Origin: an uncultured Acidobacteriota bacterium
Lineage (GTDB): Bacteria; Acidobacteriota; Terriglobia; Terriglobales; Acidobacteriaceae
DNA: 64,000 bases
Direction: 5' to 3'
NCBI GenBank assembly: GCA_903832055.1
Contig: CAILAC010000013.1
Location: forward strand, 426,676 to 490,675
The position numbers and the translations under genes were made by a program. The notes beneath the pieces were generated by a model. It did no database searches, had not been told where the DNA came from, and was given only the letters and a program-made list of their open reading frames with translations. Of this stretch, positions 47,222 to 56,181 are shown piece after piece (position 1 is the stretch's first letter; every line of letters starts with the position of its first letter).

Positions 47222-48777
47222 ACGCTGCCGCAAGCGAGATCATCTTCGAAACCCGCTCCGTCACCAAGCGTTACCCCGGCACCCTCGCGCTCGATAACGT
47301 CACCTTCCAGGTTCATCGCAACCAGGTCAACGTCCTCATTGGCGAAAATGGCGCAGGTAAATCCACCCTCATGCGCATCCTCGCCGGGGTCGAAACCGCC
47401 GACTCCGGCCAGCTACTGCTCGACGGCGCGCCCATCCGCATCCGCTCCCCCCGCGAAGCCGCCGCCCACGGCATCTCCATCGTCCACCAGGAGCTCTCCG
47501 TCCTTCCCAACCTCGACATCAGCGAAAACATCTTCGCCGGCCGTGAGCCCGTCCGCGCCGCCGTTCTTCTCGACCGCACCCGCGAAGACCTCAAAGCCGC
47601 CGATGCCCTCTCCAAGCTCCGCATGCCCATGCCCGTGCGCACTCCAGCCGCACAGCTCTCTCTCGGCCGCCGCCAGATCGTTGAGGTCGCCCGCACCCTC
47701 GATCGAGGCGCAAAAGTCCTCATCCTCGACGAACCAACCTCCGCCCTCTCCACCGTCGAAACCGATTCGCTCTTTCAGGTAATCGAAGACCTCAAGCGCT
47801 CCGGCGTCACCATCCTCTACATCTCCCACCGCCTTCATGAACTCCTCCACCTCGGCGACTGGTTCACCGTCCTCCGCTCCGGCCGCATCGTCGGCCAGGC
47901 GCCCCGCGCTGAAGTCACCCGCCAATGGATCGTCGAACGCATGTCAGGCCGCCCCGCCAGCGATGCCCCGCCCCCTCCAACCTCCTTCGCCGCCGCCTCT
48001 ATCCTCCTTGAAGTGCAGCACCTCGCCCTCAGCGCGGCCAGCCTCGACGAAGCAGCCCAGGCACCCCTCCACGACATCAGTTTCAACCTCCGCAAGGGAG
48101 AAATCCTCGGCATCTACGGCCTCCTCGGTGCCGGCAGAACCGAGCTTCTCGAATCCCTCGCTGGAGCCAGACCGTTACTTGCAGGCAAAGTCAGTCTCAA
48201 CAACGCCGACACACAAATCTCCAGCGTTACAAATGCCGTCCGGCAAGGCATTGTCCTTGTTCCGGAAGATCGCCAACACGATGGCCTCATCCCTGAAATG
48301 TCCATCCGAGAAAACATCGCCATCGGCGCGCTCAACGGTCCATTCATCTCCAAATCCCAACAGCTCGCCCAAGTCCACAGGCTCGTCAGCGACCTCAACA
48401 TCGCTGCCCGCAATCTCGAACTTCCCGTCACTTCCCTCTCCGGCGGCAACCAGCAAAAGGTACTCATCGCTCGCTGCCTCATGCGCAACCCAACCCTCCT
48501 GCTGCTCGATGAACCCACCCGTGGCGTCGATGTCGGCGCCAAGGCGGAGATCTACCTGATCCTCCGGCGGCTCGCAGCCAAGGGCATCGGCGTGCTCTTT
48601 ACCTCTTCTGAAATCGAAGAAACTCGCATCCTCGCCGACCGCGTCCTCGTCCTCTGCCAGGGCCGCATCACCGCCGAATTCGCTCGCGCCGAAATCACCG
48701 ATGAATCGCTCTTCTCCGCCGCCAGTCCGGTCGTCGACGCCCCGCCCATCCCTTACCCTGGAGCTCAACTCGCATGA
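47218..48777 (+). CDS. Sugar ABC transporter ATPase, duplicated (RbsA type)
   Basis: Drives a ribose-type importer. 519 residues with two ATPase halves. The first has Walker A GENGAGKST (about 42), signature LSLGRRQIVEVAR and Walker B VLILDEPTSAL. The second has the degenerate loop GLLGAGRTE typical of RbsA/AraG proteins, then LSGGNQQKVLIAR and LLLDEPTRGVD. Overlaps of 4 bp with genes on both sides show tight coupling. Confidence 0.93.
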   Translation: MNAAASEIIFETRSVTKRYPGTLALDNVTFQVHRNQVNVLIGENGAGKSTLMRILAGVETADSGQLLLDGAPIRIRSPREAAAHGISIVHQELSVLPNLDISENIFAGREPVRAAVLLDRTREDLKAADALSKLRMPMPVRTPAAQLSLGRRQIVEVARTLDRGAKVLILDEPTSALSTVETDSLFQVIEDLKRSGVTILYISHRLHELLHLGDWFTVLRSGRIVGQAPRAEVTRQWIVERMSGRPASDAPPPPTSFAAASILLEVQHLALSAASLDEAAQAPLHDISFNLRKGEILGIYGLLGAGRTELLESLAGARPLLAGKVSLNNADTQISSVTNAVRQGIVLVPEDRQHDGLIPEMSIRENIAIGALNGPFISKSQQLAQVHRLVSDLNIAARNLELPVTSLSGGNQQKVLIARCLMRNPTLLLLDEPTRGVDVGAKAEIYLILRRLAAKGIGVLFTSSEIEETRILADRVLVLCQGRITAEFARAEITDESLFSAASPVVDAPPIPYPGAQLA

Positions 48778-49865
48778 CGTCCCGCACGACACCCAACAGC
48801 CTCGGGGCCAGCCCCAATCGTCTCGCCAGCATTGCCGTGCGAACTCTCCTCTTCGTCCTCCGCGCCCGCGCCATCTTCGTGCTGCTAGCGCTGCTCGTCC
48901 TCTTCTCGGCTCTCGCTCCGTCTTTTCTTACCGCCAACAACTTCGCGATTCTTTCAAAACACGTTGCCATCTCCGCAATCCTCGCCATCGGCATGACCTT
49001 CGTCATCCTCACCGGTGGCATCGATCTCTCTGTAGGCTCCCTGGCCGGCCTCAGCGGCATGGTCGTCGGATATCTGCTCACCCGGGGCATCCTCGTTGGT
49101 GAAACAGTCCACTTTCCCTCCGTCCCTCTCGCAATCCTCATCACACTGGCCGTTTGCCTCATCGTAGGCCTCCTCAACGGCTGGCTTGTAGCCCGCGCCG
49201 GTGTCGCTCCCTTCATCGCCACCCTCGGCACGCTCTACATCGCGCGCGGCGCGGCCCTGTTGCTCTCCAACGGCAAAACCTTCCCCAACCTCGCCGGTCA
49301 GGCCGCCCACAGCAACACCGGCTTTCCTCTCCTCGGGCAAAGCTTTTTCTTCGCCGTCCCCACGCCCGTCTGGATCATGCTCACCCTTTTCGCCATCGCC
49401 TTTGTCATCGCCCTCAAAACACCCCTCGGCCGCCACATCTACGCCGTCGGTGGCAACGAACGCGCAGCCCGCCTCGCCGGCATTCGCGTGCCCCGCGTCA
49501 AAATCTTCACCTACCTCGCATCCTCTCTCTGCGCCGCTATCGTTGGCCTCATCATCGCCTCCCAGCTCGAAGCTGCCCACCCCGCCACCGGCGAGAGCTT
49601 TGAACTCAACGCCATCGCCGCCGTCGTTCTCGGCGGAACATCGCTCAAAGGCGGCCGTGGCTCCATCCTGGGCTCCCTCATCGGCGCATTCGTCATCGGC
49701 ATACTCTCTGACGGCCTCGTCATGCTCGGTGTCTCTGAATTCTGGCAAATGGTCATCAAAGGCGCAGTCATCGTCCTCGCCGTCGCCGTCGATCAGTTGC
49801 AGTCGCGCCTCCAAACAAAATTCATGCCCTATCTGTTGAACTCAAACGAAGAGGCGTCAAGATGA
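48774..49865 (+). CDS. Sugar ABC transporter permease (RbsC type)
   Basis: Membrane channel of the importer. 363 residues with about ten hydrophobic segments. The conserved blocks ILAIGMTFVILTGGIDLSVGS and VGGNERAARLAGI are hallmarks of ribose/xylose-type permeases, and AVVLGGTSLKGGRGS is the coupling-loop region. It overlaps the ATPase gene and the binding-protein gene by 4 bp each. Confidence 0.93.
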   Translation: MTSRTTPNSLGASPNRLASIAVRTLLFVLRARAIFVLLALLVLFSALAPSFLTANNFAILSKHVAISAILAIGMTFVILTGGIDLSVGSLAGLSGMVVGYLLTRGILVGETVHFPSVPLAILITLAVCLIVGLLNGWLVARAGVAPFIATLGTLYIARGAALLLSNGKTFPNLAGQAAHSNTGFPLLGQSFFFAVPTPVWIMLTLFAIAFVIALKTPLGRHIYAVGGNERAARLAGIRVPRVKIFTYLASSLCAAIVGLIIASQLEAAHPATGESFELNAIAAVVLGGTSLKGGRGSILGSLIGAFVIGILSDGLVMLGVSEFWQMVIKGAVIVLAVAVDQLQSRLQTKFMPYLLNSNEEASR

Positions 49866-50815
49866 TGTCTCGATCCATGCGCCTCGCTCTTCTATTTGCA
49901 GCCTCCACCATCCTGATCCTCTCAGGCTGTCACCGCGCCGACATGTCCAGGCCCCTCATCGTCATCCTCGTACCTTCACAGGACAACCCCTTCTTCAAAT
50001 CCGAGGCAGACGCAGCCGCCGCGCGTGCCCAGGCCCTCGGCTACCGCGTCCGCGTCGATGCCCACGATGACGACGCCTACCGCCAGGACAATCTCATCGA
50101 CGCCGCCATTGCCTCCAACGCCGCCGCCATCATCCTCGACAACGCAGGCGCTGACTCCTCCATCGCCGCCATCCGCCGCGCCACCCTGGCCGGCATCCCC
50201 TGCTTCCTCATCGATCGCGAAATCCAGGCCGACGGCATCGCCAAAGCCCAGATCATCGCAGACAACGATCAGGGCGCACGCATCGCCGCAGAGGAATTCG
50301 CCCGCGCCGTCGGCCCCCAGGGCGGCGAGTATGTCGAGCTCCTGGGCCGCGAATCCGACACCAACGCCCAGGTCCGCACCCACGGCTTCCACGCCATCCT
50401 CGACCAGCAATCCAACCTCCATCGCGCCGCCGCCCAATCCGCCAACTGGTCCCAGTCCGAAGCCTTCCAAAAGACTGAAACCATGCTTCAGGCCCACGGC
50501 AACATCCGCGGCATCGTTGCAGGCAACGACACCATGGCCCTCGGCGCAGTCGCCGCAGTCAAGTCTTCCGGCCTCAAAGACATCATCATCACCGGCTTCG
50601 ACGGCAGCCCCGACGCCATCGCCGCAATCCGCTCCGGCACACTTCGCGCCACTTCGTTGCAGCCGGCCGTATTCATCGCCCGCTTGGCTGTCGACGAAGC
50701 CAACCAGTTCCTCAAATCCGGCTCGACCGGCAAGCCTGAACGCCAAATCATCCCCTGCGACCTGGTCACAAAGCAAAATGCAGATGACTACGGCGATTTT
50801 GAAAAAGTGAGGTAA
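49862..50815 (+). CDS. Sugar-binding lipoprotein of the ABC importer (RbsB type)
   Basis: Captures the sugar and delivers it to the permease. 317 residues. The N-terminus ends in a lipobox LSGC (Cys about 23), so the protein is lipid-anchored. The Peripla_BP_4 fold shows IVILVPSQDNPFF, AIILDNAGADSS, IAGNDTMALGA and ITGFDGSPDAI. The binding cleft resembles that of ribose/galactose proteins; specificity cannot be read by eye. Confidence 0.92.
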   Translation: MMSRSMRLALLFAASTILILSGCHRADMSRPLIVILVPSQDNPFFKSEADAAAARAQALGYRVRVDAHDDDAYRQDNLIDAAIASNAAAIILDNAGADSSIAAIRRATLAGIPCFLIDREIQADGIAKAQIIADNDQGARIAAEEFARAVGPQGGEYVELLGRESDTNAQVRTHGFHAILDQQSNLHRAAAQSANWSQSEAFQKTETMLQAHGNIRGIVAGNDTMALGAVAAVKSSGLKDIIITGFDGSPDAIAAIRSGTLRATSLQPAVFIARLAVDEANQFLKSGSTGKPERQIIPCDLVTKQNADDYGDFEKVR

Positions 50816-50821
50816 TCTCCC

Positions 50822-52237
50822 ATGGCAATCACTCTCGGCGTCATCCTGGGCAATCGCGACTTCTTCCCCGACGCGCTCATCGCAGAGGCAAGGCGCGATC
50901 TTCTCGTCGTCTTCAAATCCCTCGATGTTGAACCCATCTGGCTCACCGATGCCGACTCAAAACTAGGCGCCGTCGAAACCTGGACCGACGCCGTCAAATG
51001 CGGCGACCTCTTTCGCGCCAATCGCCATCGCATCCAGGGCATCCTCGTCTGTCTACCCAACTTCGGCGATGAAAAAGGCGTAGCCGATGCCATTCGCCTT
51101 TCAGAACTGAATGTTCCCATCCTCGTCCAGGCCTGCCCCGACGACCTTGATCAATTCGGCCTCACCCGCCGTCGCGACGCCTACTGCGGCAAAATCTCCG
51201 TCTGCAATAACCTGCGCCAGTACGGCTATAAATTTACCCTCACCCGCCACCACACCACCGCCCTGTCGTCCGCACTTTTCCGCGAAGAGCTCCTCAGCTT
51301 CTTCGCCGTCTGCCGCGTCGTAGGTGGAATGAAGCGCGTGCGTATCGGAGCAGTCGGCGCGCGTCCCAACGCCTTCAACACCACCCGCTACAGCGAAAAA
51401 CTCCTCGAAGCCGCCGGTATCTCCGTCAACACCATCGACCTCTCTGAAGTCTTCGGCAACACCGCTAAAATCGCCTCAGACGATGCCCGCGTCATTCAGC
51501 GCATCGATCAGATTCACGCCTACGCCGACAGCTCCGCCGCGCCTCAGGATTCCCTCGTCAAAATGGCAAAGTTTGCCCTCGTCATCGACGACTGGATGGC
51601 CTCCCTCGGCCTCACCGCCACCGCCATTCAATGCTGGAGCTCCATGCAAAAGAATTACGGCGTCAACGTCTGCACCATCATGAGCATGATGTCCGAGCAG
51701 ATGATGCCCTCCGCCTGCGAAGTCGACATCGCCGGCGTCGTCAGCATGTACGCCCTTCAACTCGCCAGCGGCCGCCCCAGCGCCCTCGTCGACTGGAACA
51801 ACAACTACGGCTCCGACCCTGACAAGTGCGTCCTCTTCCACTGCGGCAACTGGGCAAAAGACTTCCTCCCCGACATCCGCATCGGCACCGCGCCCATTCT
51901 CGGCACCATGCTCGGCGAAGAAAACACCGTCGGCGCTCTTGAGGGCCGCACCCCTGCCGGCGCCATGAGCTATGGCCGCATCAGCACCGACGATACCTCC
52001 GGCAAAATTCGCGCCTACATGGGCGATGGGCACTTCACCGACGATCCGCTCGACACCTTTGGCACCCGCGCCGTCGTTGAGATTCCGCACCTCCAGAGCC
52101 TCATGCAGCACATCTGCCTCAACGGCTTTGAACACCACACCGCCATGACCTCCACCCACTGCGCCGCCCCCGCCGTCGAAGCCCTCGGCAAGTACCTCGG
52201 CTGGGACGTTTACCACCACAACCCGGCAGCACGTTAA
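50822..52237 (+). CDS. L-fucose/L-arabinose-isomerase-like protein
   Basis: Aldose-ketose isomerase family, 471 residues. The metal and catalytic residues expected in FucI/AraA folds can be placed: Glu in SACEVDIAG (about 300), Asp in ALVDWNNNYG (about 323) and His in GFEHHTAMT (about 437). Two Rossmann-like N-terminal domains (MAITLGVILGNRDFFPD; IGAVGARPNAFNTTRYS) precede the C-terminal barrel. The operon has no aldolase, so L-fucose through fuculose phosphate is unlikely; the transketolase suggests D-apiose to apulose. The characterised apiose isomerases should be compared before naming. Confidence 0.85.
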   Translation: MAITLGVILGNRDFFPDALIAEARRDLLVVFKSLDVEPIWLTDADSKLGAVETWTDAVKCGDLFRANRHRIQGILVCLPNFGDEKGVADAIRLSELNVPILVQACPDDLDQFGLTRRRDAYCGKISVCNNLRQYGYKFTLTRHHTTALSSALFREELLSFFAVCRVVGGMKRVRIGAVGARPNAFNTTRYSEKLLEAAGISVNTIDLSEVFGNTAKIASDDARVIQRIDQIHAYADSSAAPQDSLVKMAKFALVIDDWMASLGLTATAIQCWSSMQKNYGVNVCTIMSMMSEQMMPSACEVDIAGVVSMYALQLASGRPSALVDWNNNYGSDPDKCVLFHCGNWAKDFLPDIRIGTAPILGTMLGEENTVGALEGRTPAGAMSYGRISTDDTSGKIRAYMGDGHFTDDPLDTFGTRAVVEIPHLQSLMQHICLNGFEHHTAMTSTHCAAPAVEALGKYLGWDVYHHNPAAR

Positions 52238-52265
52238 ACTCGACTCACTGCGGAGAACAGGCACG

Positions 52266-53213
52266 ATGTCGCGATTAGACGAAATTCGCTTGATGGCCAA
52301 GGTTGCCCGCATGTACTACGACCAGGGCATCCGTCAGCAGGAGATCACCGAGCGCCTCAACATTCATCAATCCAAGGTCTCCCGCATGCTCAAGCGCGCC
52401 CGCGAAGCCAATATCGTTCGCATCAGCGTCGCCACCCCCGCCGGCTTCTTTCCAGAGCTCGAAGACGCGCTCGAAAAGCGCTTCCACCTCAAACAAGCCG
52501 TCGTCATCGACTCCGACGGTGAAGAAGAACGCGTCGTCCGCGACCTCGGCGCAGCTGCTGCCTTCTATGTAGAAAACACCATCAAGCCCGCGATGAACAT
52601 CGGCATCTCCTCATGGAGCCGCTCCCTCTTCGCCATGGTCGACGCCCTCCACCCCAGCGCTGCGGGCACTGGCGGCAAAGTCGTCCAGATCCTAGGCGGA
52701 GTCGGCAATGCCAGCACTCAATTCCAGGCCATGTTGCTCGCGCAGCGACTTGCCGGCCTCATCGGAGCCTCACCCGTCCTCCTCCAGGCCCCTGGCGTCG
52801 TCGGCTCTGCAGAAGCCAAGGCCATTCTCGTCCAGGACCCCGCCGTCGAAGAAGCCGCAAAGCTCTTCCCAAAACTTGACCTCGCCCTCGTCGGCATCGG
52901 CTCCCTCGAACCATCATCTCTCCTCGCCAGCAGCGGAAACAGCTTCTCCGTCGAAGAACGCAATCAGCTCCGTAACGCGGGCGCAGTCGGCGACATCTGC
53001 CTCCAATTCATCGATCAGCAAGGCCGTCTCATCGAGTCTCCTCTCATGCAGCGGGTCATCGGCATCGATCTCCCCACCCTCAAAACATCACCGCGCGTCG
53101 TCGGCATCGCCAGCGGAGAATCTAAAATCCCCGCCATCCTCGCCTCTCTCCACGGCAAATGGATCAACGTCCTCATCACCGACCGCCAAACCGCTGAGCG
53201 CCTCATCTCCTAA
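52266..53213 (+). CDS. SorC/DeoR-type sugar-binding transcriptional regulator
   Basis: 315 residues: an N-terminal HTH (ARMYYDQGIRQQEITERLNIHQSKVSRMLKR, given here only as a position, about 15-45), then a sugar-phosphate-binding domain related to glucosamine-6-phosphate isomerase (VVQILGGVGN, SPVLLQAPGVVGSAEAK, DLALVGIGSLE). Regulators of this family usually repress the sugar operon in which they lie until a phosphorylated sugar binds. It is 28 bp downstream of the isomerase gene and so part of the same transcript. Confidence 0.9.
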   Translation: MSRLDEIRLMAKVARMYYDQGIRQQEITERLNIHQSKVSRMLKRAREANIVRISVATPAGFFPELEDALEKRFHLKQAVVIDSDGEEERVVRDLGAAAAFYVENTIKPAMNIGISSWSRSLFAMVDALHPSAAGTGGKVVQILGGVGNASTQFQAMLLAQRLAGLIGASPVLLQAPGVVGSAEAKAILVQDPAVEEAAKLFPKLDLALVGIGSLEPSSLLASSGNSFSVEERNQLRNAGAVGDICLQFIDQQGRLIESPLMQRVIGIDLPTLKTSPRVVGIASGESKIPAILASLHGKWINVLITDRQTAERLIS

Positions 53214-53329
53214 CCGCTGCTATAGCCAGAAGATTTTCAAGCCTTTAAGCTAATCCCGTTCAAGCAATTCACCAAACCGAACCTCCTGGTTACTTCGCCT
53301 TCCAAGCTTTCATGAATGGGGTCTTCAAA

Positions 53330-55450
53330 ATGAATCATCGTCTCCTGAGCCTTCGCCTCGCAGCAGCATGTATCTGCGGCCTCTCCATCGCCGCCACCGC
53401 CCAGATCGAACCAGCCGCTGCCCTCCGCGCCCCGGCAACTCCACTCGTTGCCCACGACCCCTATTTCAGCATCTGGTCCAATTCCGATCGCCTCACCGAC
53501 GGCCCTACCCGCCACTGGACCGGCACCGAGCATCAGCTCAACGGCATCATCCGCGTTGACCAGAAAAACTATCGCTACCTCGGCGACTCTGACCGCTCCA
53601 TCCCCGCCCTCGATGAAACCCACCGCGAAATCACCCCCACCCGCACCATCGTCACCCTCCAAAGCCCTGAAATCGAGCTTCGCGTCACCTTCCTCACCCC
53701 AGCCTTCCCCGAAGACCTCCGTATCATGGCCCGCCCCATCACCTACCTCACCTGGGACGTAAAATCCCGCGACGGCCAGCCCCACCAGGTCGCCATCTAT
53801 CTCGACGCCGACGGCGCCATCGCCACCAATACCGCTGGAGAATCCGTCACCTGGTCCCGAGCCGAAATCGCAGGCCTTCACCTTCTCCGCGTTGGCACCG
53901 CCGCCCAGCCCGTCCTCCAGCAATACGGCGACAACGTCCGCATCAACTGGGGCTACTTCTACATGGCCGTCCCTCACGCCACGGAGTCAGCCGAGCTCGC
54001 CGCCGGCAACGAAAGCTATCGCAGCCGCTTCATCACTTCCGGCCACCTCCCTGCCGATGACGACCTCGCGCAACCCCGCCCACCCCAGAGCCGCTATCCC
54101 GCCGCACCTTCCCTCAACATCGCCCTGCCACTCGGCCCGGTCGGCTCGGAACCTGTCTCGCGCCACATCCTCCTCGGCTACGACGATCTCTACTCCGTCG
54201 AATACATGCAGCAGCGCCTCCTCCCCTACTGGCGCAAGGAGTTTTCCTCCTTCGCCGCCCTTCTCAAAGGCGTAGAAGCCGACTACTCCGCTCTGAACAA
54301 GCGCGCCGAGGCCTACGACGCTGAACTCCAGCATGACCTCACCCGCATCGGTGGCCCCGAATACGCCGCAATCGCCACCCTCGCCTTCCGCCAGGCCATC
54401 GCCGCCCACAAGCTCGTCAAAGACGCCAACGACGTCCCCTTCTTCATGCCCAAGGAGAACTTCAGCAACGGCTCCATCTCAACAGTCGATGTCATCTACC
54501 CCTCCGCGCCCATGTTCCTCTTCCTCAATCCCAGCCTCGTCGAAGCCCAGCTCGAACCCGTCATGCGCTACGCCCAGGCCGGCCATTGGAAATTCCCCTT
54601 CGCCCCCCATGACCTCGGCGTCTACCCCCTCGCCAACGGCCAGCTCTACGGCGGCGGCGAAACCAGCGAAGAAGACCAGATGCCCGTCGAGGAATCCGGC
54701 GACATGATCCTCATGGTCGCCGCCATGACCCACGCCCAGGGCAACACCACCTTCGCCGCCCGCTACTGGCCCCTGCTCACCCGCTGGGCTGAGTACCTCC
54801 TCGACAAAGGCTTCGACCCTGAAAATCAGCTCAGTACCGACGACTTCGCCGGACACCTTGCCCACAACACCAACCTCTCCATCAAAGCCATCGAAGCGCT
54901 CGCCGCCTACTCCCAACTTGCCGGCAAACTAGGCGACGCCAAAGCGGCTGCAAAGTACGATACCACCGCCAAAGCCATGGCCGCCAAATGGGGTCCGCTC
55001 GCCGCCGACGGCAGCCACTACCGCCTCGCATTCGACAAAGCCAACACCTGGAGCCAGAAATACAACCTCGTCTGGGACAACATCCTCGACCTCAAAATGT
55101 TTCCTCCCGAAATCGCCGATCAGGAGATCGCCTTCTACAAGACCCACATCAATCCCTACGGCCTGCCTCTCGACAACCGCGCCACCTATACCAAGCTCGA
55201 CTGGACCATCTGGTCCGCCACCCTCGCCCGCAACCCGGCAGACTTCCTGACCCTCGTCCACCCCATCCTCCAGTTCCTCAACAAAACCACCGACCGCGTC
55301 CCCATGACCGATTGGTACGACACCATCTCCGCCCGCGAAGTAGGATTCCAGGCCCGCTCCGTCGTAGGCGGCGTCTACATCAAAGCCCTCGCCGACCCTG
55401 TACTCTGGCAAAAATGGTCCACCCGCGCCAGCCAGAACGCCACGCGCTGA
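53330..55450 (+). CDS. Secreted glutaminase-family protein (DUF5127/DUF4965/DUF1793)
   Basis: About 706 residues from the ATG at 53330, which begins a signal peptide ending ATAQ. The three-part layout of the family is present: DUF5127 (ATPLVAHDPYFSIWSNSDRLTDG, HWTG), DUF4965 (YAAIATLAFRQAIAAHKL, FFMPKENFSNGS, IYPSAPMFL) and DUF1793 (PFAPHDLGVYPLANGQ, EESGDMILMVAAMTHAQGN, WDNILDLKMFP), with an (alpha/alpha)6-like helical domain. Fungal members are called glutaminase A, but the bacterial ones are better viewed as glycoside-hydrolase-like enzymes of unknown substrate. It follows the sugar operon and may supply it. Confidence 0.88.
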   Translation: MNHRLLSLRLAAACICGLSIAATAQIEPAAALRAPATPLVAHDPYFSIWSNSDRLTDGPTRHWTGTEHQLNGIIRVDQKNYRYLGDSDRSIPALDETHREITPTRTIVTLQSPEIELRVTFLTPAFPEDLRIMARPITYLTWDVKSRDGQPHQVAIYLDADGAIATNTAGESVTWSRAEIAGLHLLRVGTAAQPVLQQYGDNVRINWGYFYMAVPHATESAELAAGNESYRSRFITSGHLPADDDLAQPRPPQSRYPAAPSLNIALPLGPVGSEPVSRHILLGYDDLYSVEYMQQRLLPYWRKEFSSFAALLKGVEADYSALNKRAEAYDAELQHDLTRIGGPEYAAIATLAFRQAIAAHKLVKDANDVPFFMPKENFSNGSISTVDVIYPSAPMFLFLNPSLVEAQLEPVMRYAQAGHWKFPFAPHDLGVYPLANGQLYGGGETSEEDQMPVEESGDMILMVAAMTHAQGNTTFAARYWPLLTRWAEYLLDKGFDPENQLSTDDFAGHLAHNTNLSIKAIEALAAYSQLAGKLGDAKAAAKYDTTAKAMAAKWGPLAADGSHYRLAFDKANTWSQKYNLVWDNILDLKMFPPEIADQEIAFYKTHINPYGLPLDNRATYTKLDWTIWSATLARNPADFLTLVHPILQFLNKTTDRVPMTDWYDTISAREVGFQARSVVGGVYIKALADPVLWQKWSTRASQNATR

Positions 55451-55469
55451 TTCCACGCACCAAACCAAG

Positions 55470-55495
55470 GGGGCACCGCAAACCACCGGTGCCCC
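55470..55495 (+). terminator. Terminator-like hairpin after the glutaminase-family gene
   Basis: GGGGCACCG (55470-55478) and CGGTGCCCC (55487-55495) with an 8-nt loop, 20 bp after the stop codon. The following sequence is C-rich with few T, so termination may be partial. Confidence 0.55.
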
Positions 55496-55719
55496 GCCCT
55501 CCCTTATCCTCAGCTCAAATCAGATCAAAACCGGTTGGGCCTATTGGCCTCTATGGCTTTCCTAACGGCGCGCCCCGCAAATCCTCCGGGGCGAGTCGCA
55601 AATAAACTTCCCAATTGCTTGCAGAGAATTAGCTGCGTTCCGCGTACACTCGCAATAAACCCGATCCATCGGTCAACCGGCCGGCAACCGCTGACGCAAA
55701 CAGACCCGACGCGGACCAA

Positions 55720-55738
55720 ATATTGCAATTTGCAATAT
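55720..55738. promoter_or_regulatory. 19-bp perfect palindrome
   Basis: ATATTGCAA-T-TTGCAATAT in the spacer left of the tRNA-Leu fragment. The closest gene is over 250 bp away, so the target, if it is an operator, is unclear. Confidence 0.35.
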
Positions 55739-55868
55739 GAATCTCCCAAAATAATGGAGAAGGGGACACCCCCTCCCCCCTCCTATTTTTTTCAAACCTT
55801 GCATGTAATTAATTGGTCAACAGCTGCCAGTCGCAGGCAAAGCTATCGTTCAGGACCCAATAGATTCG

Positions 55869-55908
55869 CAACTGATCCATTGATCAACTGATCCATTGAT
55901 CAATTGAT
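55869..55908. repeat. Short tandem repeat beside the tRNA-Leu fragment
   Basis: The 16-bp unit CAACTGATCCATTGAT occurs twice in perfect tandem (55869-55900), followed by a third partial, diverged copy (CAATTGAT). It ends four bases before the CCA end of the tRNA fragment. Confidence 0.75.
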
Positions 55909-55911
55909 TAA

Positions 55912-55968
55912 TGGTGCCCGGAGGGGGACTTGAACCCCCACGGCCTTGCGGCCTGCGGATTTTAAGTC
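55912..55968 (-). other. tRNA-Leu 3' fragment, attachment site of an integrated island
   Basis: The minus strand reads from the anticodon loop (CTTAAAA, anticodon UAA) through a variable arm GCAGGCCGCAAGGCC, the T arm GTGGGGGTTCAAGTCCCCC and acceptor 3' strand TCCGGGC to ACCA. The 5' half is missing: beyond AGACTTAAAA the expected stem strand is replaced by unrelated sequence. Such fragments are left when an element integrates at the 3' half of a tRNA gene. The restriction island lies on the side where the 5' half should be, so the intact tRNA and an integrase are expected beyond the right edge. Confidence 0.85.
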
Positions 55969-56181
55969 TGTAAAGAATACCGTAAGTCTATGATAAATAA
56001 GGGAAAACGAGCGTAATTTGGCGTTGGCGCAAGTGCTCCGCTATCAGCAACTTAGCTAAATTATACGTAATCAAGCCAAACTGATGTCTGTACCCGAACT
56101 TGTACCCAAAACTCTCGTGTTGTGCGGTGGCTCAGGTGCAGATTTGGAGTACGGATGGTTGGTGTCAGGCGAGCCGGATCA

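Larger units (their letters stand above)
55451..56181. other. 731-bp spacer at the island edge
   Basis: No gene. It holds a terminator-like hairpin (55470-55495), a 7-bp hairpin (55571-55593), a 19-bp palindrome (55720-55738), a tandem repeat (55869-55908) and the tRNA-Leu fragment (55912-55968). Composition becomes more AT-rich from about 55710 on. Confidence 0.7.

Noticed and set aside
55535..55891. A 118-codon frame after the glutaminase-family gene
   Set aside because: It crosses hairpins, a palindrome and a C-run, has no ribosome site and no recognisable product.
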